Shown: positions 53,755 through 61,329 of the stretch, in pieces
Position numbering within the stretch: position 1 is the stretch's first letter
How the letters are laid out: every line of letters begins with the position of its first letter
Assembly: GCA_903839035.1 (NCBI GenBank)
Contig: CAIMAQ010000002.1
Span: 109,674 to 173,673 of the forward strand
Length of the DNA stretch: 64,000 bases
Source of the DNA: an uncultured Opitutia bacterium
GTDB lineage: Bacteria; Verrucomicrobiota; Verrucomicrobiia; Opitutales; Opitutaceae
Direction: 5' to 3'
The notes under the pieces: generated by a model
The model's database searches: none
Told to the model about the DNA's origin: nothing
What the model saw: the letters and a program-made list of their open reading frames with translations, nothing else
Program-made: the position numbers and the translations under genes

Positions 53755-54788
53755 GAAAACAGCGCCAGGATCACGTCCGCGTACAGCCGGTGACCGAAGT
53801 CGTTCGGGTGGTTCACGCCGTTGCCGGTGAGGTCGAGGAATTTTTTCCGCTCCACGATCCACGTCCAGATGGACGTGACATCCGCCACGGCCAAGCCTGG
53901 CACGCGGAGCGTAAGCAACTGCTCCAGATACGCGGGATAAAGATCCGGTGCGGCGTGTTGCCAGGTCTCGTTCGCGGTCATCGTGGCGACGCAAATCACG
54001 TCACAGTCCGGACACGCGGCGCGCATCACGGCGGCCATCCGCGCGACGTCCTTGCGGTATTTCGACGGTGGGTAACGGCCCGACGCGTCGTTCATGCCGA
54101 AGGCAATCAGGAACAGGTCCGGCTTCTCGCCGACCGCGATGGTCATCTGCTCGACGCCCCAGGGCGCATTCATGCCGCCAACCGAGAGATTCTTCAGTTC
54201 CACTGCGGTGCCGTAGCGCGAACGGAGTCCGTCCGCCACGAGGTCGGGATAACCCATCAGCCCCGGCGGCGCGCCCACCGTCCCCGACGCATTCGCCCCG
54301 GTGGAGATGCTGTCGCCCAGCACGAGCACCTTGATGGACTCCTTGGCCTTGAGTCGTTCAATGGTCAGCTCCAGGCCGGCCGTGTCAGCCGCGGGTACTG
54401 GCCCGGACCACGTCTGCGCCGGCTCGTAGGCCGCGTGCACCTGCTGGTCATGAAAGAAGTGCCCCTCGCCATACAGCAGATGCTTTTTACCGTCGCGCGT
54501 CGCCGCAATCGAGTCGGGCGAACCAGGCGGCAGCAGGACCTGCGTCCGGCACGGAATGCGGCTCGCCGGTGTAAGGACAAGCTCACGACTGCCCGGCTGC
54601 CACGTGAAGTCCTTCCCGGCCTCGTAGCTCACCTCGCCGGTGGCCTTGGTCAGCCGCGGCAGCGCTTTCGGCACGAACAACAGCCGCGCCGAGGCCTGTG
54701 CCTGACCCGCCTCCTGCACAAAGAGCAGCGGGTCGCACTCCATGGCGGGCGTTTTCCAGATCGGTTCGTTTCCCGGGGGTGGTTGCAT
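53751..54788 (-). CDS. SGNH/GDSL hydrolase
   Basis: This 345-residue protein has a C-terminal SGNH domain: block I LVLGDSISTG with Ser160, the glycine/Asn block FGMND (G231, N233) and the DxxH end PNDFGH (D330, H333). The N-terminal 140 residues are a beta-rich domain of the carbohydrate-esterase 2-like kind. Acyl or acetyl ester hydrolysis on glycans is plausible. There is no signal peptide at this start (MQPPPGNEPIW), so it may be cytoplasmic. It shares 4 bases with the DUF1294 gene. Confidence 0.87.
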   Translation of the reverse strand: MQPPPGNEPIWKTPAMECDPLLFVQEAGQAQASARLLFVPKALPRLTKATGEVSYEAGKDFTWQPGSRELVLTPASRIPCRTQVLLPPGSPDSIAATRDGKKHLLYGEGHFFHDQQVHAAYEPAQTWSGPVPAADTAGLELTIERLKAKESIKVLVLGDSISTGANASGTVGAPPGLMGYPDLVADGLRSRYGTAVELKNLSVGGMNAPWGVEQMTIAVGEKPDLFLIAFGMNDASGRYPPSKYRKDVARMAAVMRAACPDCDVICVATMTANETWQHAAPDLYPAYLEQLLTLRVPGLAVADVTSIWTWIVERKKFLDLTGNGVNHPNDFGHRLYADVILALFS

Positions 54789-54925
54789 GCCGGCGTAGCG
54801 AACCCAGTGACTTCCCTCCGCTCAAGGCCTAATCGCATCCGTCAGGGGACGCACGGTTTCGGGCAAAATATGCGGCGACAGACGCCGCCGCACCGCCTAT
54901 GATGTCGCCCACATCCTTCGCCGCC

Positions 54926-55669
54926 ATGCTGTTGAAATTAATCTCCTGCAATGTTTTCCAGCGCGAGGCCTCTTGGTGCATCGCGCGCTCGCCGCACGTG
55001 ATCGATGTCGAGTACACCGAGCTCGGCGAGCACGTCCGCAGCGCGGGCTTGCGCGAGATCATCCAGGCGAAGATCGACGCCACCGAGACCTCGGGGAAGG
55101 CCTACGACGCCATCCTCCTGCTCTTCGGCCTGTGCGGCAACGCCACCATCGGGCTTCAGGCCCGCCGCACCCGTCTCGTCATTCCCCGCGCCCACGACTG
55201 CTGCACCATCCTCCTGGGCTCGCGCAAGAAATTCGCCGATCACTTCGCCGGTGCGCCCAGCACGCCGTTCTCGTCGGCCGGCTACATCGAGCGCGGCAAT
55301 TATTTTCTCCGCACCAGCGACGACGGCGCCCCCGAGGTGCAGGTCGGCGACGCGTACAAGGCGCTCGTGGAAAAATATGGTGAGGAGGACGCCAAGTACA
55401 TCTGGGCGGAAATGCACCCCGACCACGGCAACGACAAGGCGGTCTTCATCGAGCTGCCCCAGACCAGCCACCTCGGCTACGCGAAGCAGTTCCGGGAAAA
55501 AGCCGCGGCGGCAGGCAAGGAGATGGTCGAGCTGCCGGGCGACATCCGCCTCATTGAAAATCTCCTGCTGGGCAACTGGGACGCGAAGGAATACCTCACC
55601 GTCCCGCCCGCCGCAGTCACCGAGGGCGTCTACGATTGGGAAGAGGTCATCCGGGCGAAAAAGCCCTGA
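54926..55669 (+). CDS. DUF1638-family protein
   Basis: This 247-residue protein starts at ATG 54926 (MLLKLISCNVFQRE). The pattern LLFGLCGNATIGLQARRTRL and PRAHDCCTILLGS is typical of DUF1638, a family of unknown function often found with corrinoid methyltransferases. The segment RLIENLLLGNWDAKEYL fits. A second in-frame ATG at 54899 would add nine residues. The gene is divergent from the GDSL hydrolase and precedes a palindromic repeat. Confidence 0.82.
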   Translation: MLLKLISCNVFQREASWCIARSPHVIDVEYTELGEHVRSAGLREIIQAKIDATETSGKAYDAILLLFGLCGNATIGLQARRTRLVIPRAHDCCTILLGSRKKFADHFAGAPSTPFSSAGYIERGNYFLRTSDDGAPEVQVGDAYKALVEKYGEEDAKYIWAEMHPDHGNDKAVFIELPQTSHLGYAKQFREKAAAAGKEMVELPGDIRLIENLLLGNWDAKEYLTVPPAAVTEGVYDWEEVIRAKKP

Positions 55670-55694
55670 CCGGATTCAGCACCGCTCGCGCGAA

Positions 55695-55765
55695 TGTAGG
55701 AGCGTGGGTCGGGCTTTACGCCCGACATCCGGAACTCAGATGTCGGGGATAAACCCCGACCTACA
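55695..55765. repeat. Imperfect inverted repeat after the DUF1638 gene
   Basis: TGTAGG…GGGTCGGGCTTTACGCCCGACAT (55695-55728) and ATGTCGGGGATAAACCCCGACCTACA (55740-55765) form a palindromic element with internal GTCGGG/CCCGAC hairpins. It may terminate or stabilise the DUF1638 transcript, and looks like another member of the genome's intergenic palindromes. Confidence 0.65.
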
Positions 55766-55850
55766 TCAAGCCGGGCGCTCCCGCCCGCGAAAGCGATTTT
55801 ACCCCTTCACCCCGCCCAGGCCCGCTGGCGGCTGAAACTTGTCCCCCGGT

Positions 55851-55980
55851 CTTCATCATGACCAGCGGCCATAAAATGCTCTGGAAGTTCCCGCATAAAG
55901 GTGAAGATCACCCGCGTCACCCACCCCGGCCGGGGCAGGGACCGGATCACAGCTCGGAAAATCCGCCACTTGGCGCACGG
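55851..55980 (-). pseudogene. Decayed fragment of a MalG-like sugar ABC permease
   Basis: The 130 bases align closely with 60664-60790, inside the intact malG gene, at roughly four of five positions by eye. Both are on the minus strand. The translated fragment starts KWRIFRAVIRS and continues RPGWVTRVIFTFM, matching KWQIFWDVILPLSRPGLVTLAIFTYM of the intact protein (residues 183-208). One-base indels then break the frame. The fragment covers the end of the EAA loop and the following helix. Sequence beyond both ends is not recognisable. Confidence 0.75.
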
Positions 55981-56057
55981 GACAGATCCAGCCGGTTGGC
56001 CGAGTTTGCAGGGATTGAATCCCCGATGTTGTCCGCGGGCCGTGGGTTGCCCGACGC

Positions 56058-56089
56058 AAAAAAGGGCGGGGCCCGGAGGACCCCGCCCT
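56058..56089 (-). terminator. Rho-independent terminator of the TonB-receptor gene
   Basis: Read on the minus strand, AGGGCGGGG (56089-56081) pairs with CCCCGCCCT (56071-56063) and is followed by a T-run of six (56063-56058). It lies 34 bases after the receptor stop codon. Confidence 0.9.
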
Positions 56090-56122
56090 GAATGAACTCA
56101 CCTCAAACCACTACAAAGCGGC

Positions 56123-59100
56123 TTAGAACTGAAGCGTGTTCGACAGCACCCAGTTCCGGGCGGGGGCCTGCACATACGAACCGTCCGCATATTGCTTGTC
56201 CGTCAAGTTGTAGAGGCCGAACATCGTGTAGAAGCGGAAGCCACTGGCGGTCCACGGATAGCTGGCCGTGACGTCAAATACCATGGCGTCGCCGGCTTGA
56301 TAGCCACCGGCGAGGGGATTCCAGTCCACGCTGCGGCTGATCACCGTCTTGGAGGAGTAGCGCATACCGGCACCGAGGCCGAGACCGCGCACTGCACCCT
56401 CCGAGAACGTATACTTGCCGAACACCGTGAACTTGAATTCCGGCACATTCTCGATGCGCGCGCCGTAATAGATGTCCGATGCGACCTTGGCCGCCGGGCT
56501 GAGCAGGGCGTAAGCGTCGCTGCCGGGCTTCGCACGGGTCTTGTCGTAAACCGTCTTCGCCGTCCACAGCCAGGAGCCGTTGACTACTGCCTGGAAGTTC
56601 GACGTGGGCGACCAGATGACTTCGCCCTCCGTGCCTTCAATGCGGTTCTTCAGATCGGTCGTACGCCAGCGGTACACGCGGGTGTTATAGCCCACGGTGC
56701 CGGGCGCGAAGAGCGTGGTATTGTAGTTGAGCGGCTCTTCCAGGTTCGACTGCTTGGCCGGATCGTCGAGCATCTGGTTCGTGCGCTCGCCGCGAAAGAG
56801 CGAGATCGTGCCGACGATCTTGTCGTTGGCCGAGGACATCTTGGCCCCGATTTCCCAGTTCATGCCGTTCTCATCCTTGACCTGGTCGTAGGCGCCCCGG
56901 GCGGCCTCGATCGCCACGAACTGGTCGACCGAAGTGATGGTGTTGCCCAGATACTGGAACGAACCACCTTTCTGATCGAGGGCGCTTTGGACAACCGGGC
57001 GCTCATTGCCGACGAACACTCCGCCCACGTTGCTCACGTTGAACTGGAAGGTCTTGGAAATCGAGGCGTAGACATTGATCGCCTTGGTGACGGCGAAGGA
57101 CACTCCGCCCATCCACGCATTGCCGTATTTTTTGTAAACGCGCTGGGTCTTGATGTAATTGGCGCCGTAGCCCCAGGCGTCGGGCGGATAGGTCGCCGGA
57201 TCCAGATAGGCGTTAACCGGCACTTCAAACCACGGATAATTGGCCTCGAGATACTGGCCCTTCTCCTGCAGCGACTGCCGGCGGAAACCCGCCAGGATAT
57301 TGAGGCGGTCGTCCATGAGCGCGGCCTGATAGTTGACATAGCCCGCCTCGTTGATCGGCTTGTAACCATCGAGCCAGACGCGATCGAGGGGGAAGAGCTT
57401 GTCAATCGTCGGATAGATTTCCGCACCGGGGTCGAAGTCGCTGTAAACGGCCTTCACCAGCTTGATGACGCCGTTGCGGTCACGCACCACCTGGTTGACG
57501 GTCGGGACGCCCGTGTCGTGGCCGCGGGCCTCGCCCACAAGGTTGTCCGCCACCTGGGTGCCGCCCGTGGTGCCGTAGCCCGGGTTGGCGGTGGGATTCG
57601 TCGCGCCGGGGACGTGGCCGTAGTAGGGCGAGAACTTGATATCGTTACCCAGGTAATTCTGCAGGTAGTCCGAATGATATACTCCCGTCAGCAGCTTGCT
57701 CTTCACGCCGAGGACGTTGAATTTGAAGATTAAGTCGAGCTGGTGGACCGTGGTATCCCGGTAGTAACCCGACGTGGCGCCGGCCCCGACGTTCCAGTGG
57801 ATGCCGTCGGCATAGGGCGTCGTGAGGCCTTCGATGTTGTTGAAGCGGCTGTTGTCCCGTTGGTAGACATAGCGGCCCTCAAACCACTCGAACGGCGCGA
57901 AATCGGTCGTCGTCGTGAAGACGTTGACGTCATTCATCGTGCGCGCGCCGCGACTGGTGTAGTTAAACGCCTCGTCGTGGATGAACTTGCCGCTGGCGTC
58001 GGTGTAATACGCGCCGCGCTCCACCTTCGTGTAAGCCGGCAGCGTGTAGTCGCCGGCCGCGATGCGCTTGTTGTTGATGTAGGTCCCATAGGCCAAGCTG
58101 GGTGTGTTGATGGAGTTGGCGACCTTGGCGCCGCCGACGGCGGCGGCCTTCCAGCCGGCGAAGTCGCTGTAGATCCAGTCATAGTCGTTCTGATTGAAGC
58201 TCTCGTGGAGATACTCGAGCTCGGCGTTGATCTTCAATTTGCCGTTGGCGAACGGCAGGACCGTGAAGCTGGGCGTAAGGTTGAGGTTCTTGCGGAACTC
58301 ATAGCGCCGCTCGCCCGTGTCATCCGTCCAGCCGCCCACCACGCGGAAGGCCGCCTGCTTGTTGAGCACGACGTTGGTATCGGTCACGACCTTGTCCCCG
58401 CCGTTGCTGTTGATGGAGTACTTGAAGGTTTCCGGGATCTTCACGAACGACGGCTGCTTCGAGGTGTAGTTGATGACGCCGCCGGGAAATCCCTGGCCAA
58501 AGAAGACGGCGGCCGGACCTTTCACGATCTCGATGCGGTCCACGCTGTCCATGTTGTAGGAGATGTACCTGAAGATGCCGTTGCGCATGATGGTGTTCAC
58601 GGCGAAGCCGCGCAGCGTGAACGCACCTTGGGCCGTCGCCTCGTTGCCGGGGCGGCGCATCGCATAGCGGGTGTCGCCCGAGGCCGAGGCCGTGTAGCGG
58701 AGGACATCCATCAGCGAGCTGGCATTCGTGTCGTCGAGGAACTCACGCGAGAGCACGGACACGGCCATCGGCACTTTCTGGATTTCCATGCCGATGCGGG
58801 TGGCCGTGGCGGCATTGGTCTTCAGGTAGCCGAAGTCCTTGTCGCTCTTCACCTCGAAGGCGGACATCGTGACGACGGAAGAATCGGTTTGGGCCATGGG
58901 AGCCAGGGAGCCAGCCTCGGCCGGGGCCGGGGCGGATGCGGCGACTACGGGCGCGGGGGCGGGCTTCGCGGCGAGGCGGGCCTCGATTTCGGCGAGACGC
59001 GCGCGCAGGTCGGCATTTTCCTGACGGAGCGCCGCGTTATCCTGTTGGAATGTTTTGGCACTATCTTCCGCGGCCGCTCCGAGGGAGACGGTCAGCGCAA

Positions 59101-59170
59101 ATAAGACCGCAATACAAGTAGCCAAGCGGTGCTTGGTCCGGTGCATGAGGTGGGTTCGGTTTGAGTTCAT
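56123..59170 (-). CDS. TonB-dependent receptor with N-terminal coiled coil
   Basis: From ATG 59170 this 1015-residue protein has a signal peptide ending after LGAAAE. Residues about 34-60 form a predicted coiled coil (FQQDNAALRQENADLRARLAEIEARL). A plug domain follows (RIGMEIQKVPMAVSVLSREFLDD, DVLRYTASASGD, TLRGF) and a large beta-barrel ends in a terminal Phe (LSNTLQF). Such coiled-coil-headed receptors are typical of Opitutaceae. The nearby LacI regulator and sugar ABC transporter suggest an oligosaccharide ligand, but siderophore uptake is not excluded. Confidence 0.9.
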   Translation of the reverse strand: MNSNRTHLMHRTKHRLATCIAVLFALTVSLGAAAEDSAKTFQQDNAALRQENADLRARLAEIEARLAAKPAPAPVVAASAPAPAEAGSLAPMAQTDSSVVTMSAFEVKSDKDFGYLKTNAATATRIGMEIQKVPMAVSVLSREFLDDTNASSLMDVLRYTASASGDTRYAMRRPGNEATAQGAFTLRGFAVNTIMRNGIFRYISYNMDSVDRIEIVKGPAAVFFGQGFPGGVINYTSKQPSFVKIPETFKYSINSNGGDKVVTDTNVVLNKQAAFRVVGGWTDDTGERRYEFRKNLNLTPSFTVLPFANGKLKINAELEYLHESFNQNDYDWIYSDFAGWKAAAVGGAKVANSINTPSLAYGTYINNKRIAAGDYTLPAYTKVERGAYYTDASGKFIHDEAFNYTSRGARTMNDVNVFTTTTDFAPFEWFEGRYVYQRDNSRFNNIEGLTTPYADGIHWNVGAGATSGYYRDTTVHQLDLIFKFNVLGVKSKLLTGVYHSDYLQNYLGNDIKFSPYYGHVPGATNPTANPGYGTTGGTQVADNLVGEARGHDTGVPTVNQVVRDRNGVIKLVKAVYSDFDPGAEIYPTIDKLFPLDRVWLDGYKPINEAGYVNYQAALMDDRLNILAGFRRQSLQEKGQYLEANYPWFEVPVNAYLDPATYPPDAWGYGANYIKTQRVYKKYGNAWMGGVSFAVTKAINVYASISKTFQFNVSNVGGVFVGNERPVVQSALDQKGGSFQYLGNTITSVDQFVAIEAARGAYDQVKDENGMNWEIGAKMSSANDKIVGTISLFRGERTNQMLDDPAKQSNLEEPLNYNTTLFAPGTVGYNTRVYRWRTTDLKNRIEGTEGEVIWSPTSNFQAVVNGSWLWTAKTVYDKTRAKPGSDAYALLSPAAKVASDIYYGARIENVPEFKFTVFGKYTFSEGAVRGLGLGAGMRYSSKTVISRSVDWNPLAGGYQAGDAMVFDVTASYPWTASGFRFYTMFGLYNLTDKQYADGSYVQAPARNWVLSNTLQF

Positions 59171-59193
59171 GGGGTTGGGGTTTTCTGGCGGGA

Positions 59194-59207
59194 GTCCGAG
59201 GTCGGAC
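59194..59207. promoter_or_regulatory. Possible operator palindrome in the receptor/LacI gap
   Basis: GTCCGA (59194-59199), GG, then TCGGAC (59202-59207) is a perfect two-fold repeat with a 2-base spacer, 24 bases upstream of the TonB-receptor ATG. It lacks the central CG of classical LacI operators. Candidate only. Confidence 0.3.
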
Positions 59208-59388
59208 GCGTATGCCAAAAGGGGTGGGACTGCCTCGGCGGCAGCGGGTCGGATTGGGGTTTAACCGGGGACGGACAATCTTCGCGGCAGTCAATCGGCT
59301 GCGGAGAGGATCGAAGGGGTAGTCTCGAACACTGGGGAAAGGTGGGGTAAACGGACCGGGGCAACTCGTCGGGGAGAGAAGTAAGGGC

Positions 59389-60462
59389 TTGTTCCGGGAA
59401 GTCGCTTTCCCTCTATTGGAAGCGTTGCAATCACCGGCGAAAATCACCCTTCGCTCCCTCGCCGGACTCTGCGGCGTCTCCTCCGCCACCGCCTCGCGCG
59501 CCCTTTCCGGGCATCCCAACGTCCGGCCCGGCGTCCGCGAGCGCGTGCTGACCCTCGCCCGGAAGCACGGCTACACGCGCAACCAGCTGGTAAGCGCCCT
59601 CATGGCGCATGTGCGGGGTGACCGCACAAGCCCCTTCATCGGCAACCTCGCCGTCGTCCACGTCCCCTCGCCCAAGCAGCCGACGATCCTGCCCATGCAG
59701 CAGCGTATCATCAATGGAGCAACGGATCGCGCCCGCGAGTTGGGCTTCCAGATTGATACCTTCAGCCTGGGGGCTGGCGGCGGCGCGCCGGCCGCCTTGG
59801 GCCGGGTGCTGCGGGCGCGCGGTGTACTGGGCGTGATTTTTCTCCAGCCGAATTCCAACGACACGACCGCCGGATTTCCCTGGGAGCACTTCGCCTCGCT
59901 GCAAATCGACTATGACTCCCCCAACCTCGTCCAGCACACGGTGTCGCTCGACCATCATTTCACCCTCATCAGCGCCCCCGCCCGCCTGCGGGCACTCGGC
60001 TACCGGCGCGTGGGGCTGTTCATCGCCCGGCACAAGGATGAGCGGCTGACGCACAAATGGTCCGCCGCGTTCCGTTCGTTTCAGAAAAACCAGGGGGGCA
60101 TCGGGGCGGTGCCGGTGCTGACACGCGAAGCCATCACGCGCGCGGAATTCATGGTCTGGCAGCGCGCCCACCGTCCCGACCTCGTCATCGGCCACATGGA
60201 TCAGGCGCTGGTCTGGCTGAAACGGTCCGGGATCGGCGTGCCCAAGGACATGGGCTTCTTCAACTTGAATTGGAACGAGCGCACGCAGGCTTGCGCGGGA
60301 CTCGATCTCCGCCCGGAACTGCACGGTGTTGTGGCCGTTGAGACGCAGGCGGCGCAAATCCACCGCAACGAGCGTGGGCCGCCCGCCGACCCGCGCACCG
60401 TGATGATCAGCGGCCGGTGGATCGACGGCCCGACGCTCCGGGCTCCGTCCGTTCCGGCCTGA
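59389..60462 (+). CDS. LacI-family transcriptional regulator
   Basis: This 357-residue regulator starts at TTG 59389. The HTH (ITLRSLAGLCGVSSATASRALSG, about 19-41) and hinge region (NVRPGVRERVLTLARKHGY) are canonical, followed by a periplasmic-binding-like effector domain (LGVIFLQPNS, RVGLFIARHKDERL, PDLVIGHMD). The gene is divergent from the TonB receptor and convergent with the ABC importer operon, so it probably controls both through sites in 59171-59388. The effector sugar is unknown. The start is uncertain because the region has no clear Shine-Dalgarno. Confidence 0.88.
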   Translation: MFREVAFPLLEALQSPAKITLRSLAGLCGVSSATASRALSGHPNVRPGVRERVLTLARKHGYTRNQLVSALMAHVRGDRTSPFIGNLAVVHVPSPKQPTILPMQQRIINGATDRARELGFQIDTFSLGAGGGAPAALGRVLRARGVLGVIFLQPNSNDTTAGFPWEHFASLQIDYDSPNLVQHTVSLDHHFTLISAPARLRALGYRRVGLFIARHKDERLTHKWSAAFRSFQKNQGGIGAVPVLTREAITRAEFMVWQRAHRPDLVIGHMDQALVWLKRSGIGVPKDMGFFNLNWNERTQACAGLDLRPELHGVVAVETQAAQIHRNERGPPADPRTVMISGRWIDGPTLRAPSVPA

Positions 60463-60486
60463 AATTGCCGCTGGGCCGTCGCCGCC

Positions 60487-61329
60487 TCACCCCTTCACGC
60501 CGCCAAGCTGGATGCCGCGGATCAGCTGCTTTTGCAGCAGGACAAAGATGATGATCAGCGGGACGACCGACATCGTCACTGCCGCCATCAGCAGGTGCGT
60601 CGCCTGGCCGTGCTCCGTGTCGAAGAACATCAGGCCCACGGGCAGTGGAAACTTGTCCACCGACTTCATCATCACCAGCGGCCAGAAGAAGCTCTGGAAA
60701 TTCCCCATGTAGGTGAAGATCGCCAGCGTCACCAGCCCCGGCCGGCTCAGCGGCAGGATCACGTCCCAGAAGATCTGCCACTTGCTCGCGCCGTCGATCT
60801 CCGCCGCCTCGTCGAGCGCCCGCGGAATGCCCATCATGAACTGCCGCAGCAGGAAGGTGCCGAACGCCCCGAAGGCCGCGGGCAGCACGAGCCCCGAGTA
60901 CGTGTCCACCAGGTCCATCCGCACCATGAGCTGGAAGGTCGGGATGAGCGTCACCAGCCCCGGCAGCATCATCGTGCCGAGATAAAGGAAAAACACGCGG
61001 TCGCGCCCCGGCCATTCCAGCCGCGAGAAACTGAACGCCGCCAGTGCGCTCGTGAAGACCTGGAGGATCGTCACCCACCCCGCGATCACGAGGCTGTTCG
61101 CCGCAAAGCGCAGGAACGGGATGACCTTGAACACATCCGGATAGTTGCTCCAGCGCACGGCCCCCGGCAGCCACTCGGGATCGGATGATTCGCTCAGGGA
61201 CTTGAAACTGGTCAGCATCATCCAGACGAACGGCGCGATCATCAGCAGGCTGAGCACCGCCAGCAGCAGGGACAGACCCGGCCCCGAGCGTTGGGCCTGG
61301 TGCGGGGAGTTGCGGGCCGGTTCAGTCAT
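60487..61329 (-). CDS. Carbohydrate ABC transporter permease, MalG-like
   Basis: This 280-residue permease has six helices and the cytoplasmic EAA loop LDEAAEIDGASKWQIFWDVILP (about 173-194), the docking site for the ATPase. Its start overlaps the MalF-like stop by 8 bases (61322-61329), so translation is coupled. No sugar ATPase gene lies here, and a shared MsmK/UgpC-type ATPase elsewhere is likely. It is the last gene of the importer operon. A decayed paralog fragment is present at 55851-55980. Confidence 0.92.
   Translation of the reverse strand: MTEPARNSPHQAQRSGPGLSLLLAVLSLLMIAPFVWMMLTSFKSLSESSDPEWLPGAVRWSNYPDVFKVIPFLRFAANSLVIAGWVTILQVFTSALAAFSFSRLEWPGRDRVFFLYLGTMMLPGLVTLIPTFQLMVRMDLVDTYSGLVLPAAFGAFGTFLLRQFMMGIPRALDEAAEIDGASKWQIFWDVILPLSRPGLVTLAIFTYMGNFQSFFWPLVMMKSVDKFPLPVGLMFFDTEHGQATHLLMAAVTMSVVPLIIIFVLLQKQLIRGIQLGGVKG

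Larger units (their letters stand above)
55670..56122. other. Gene-poor interval of 453 bases
   Basis: This stretch between the DUF1638 and TonB-receptor genes holds an inverted repeat (55695-55765), a decayed MalG-like permease fragment on the minus strand (55851-55980) and the receptor's terminator (56058-56089). The remaining parts (55766-55850 and 55981-56057) show nothing I can name. Confidence 0.7.

Noticed and set aside
55856..56101. 81-codon minus-strand ORF in the gap after the TonB receptor
   Set aside because: It is out of frame with the permease fragment it crosses and uses part of the terminator as coding sequence.
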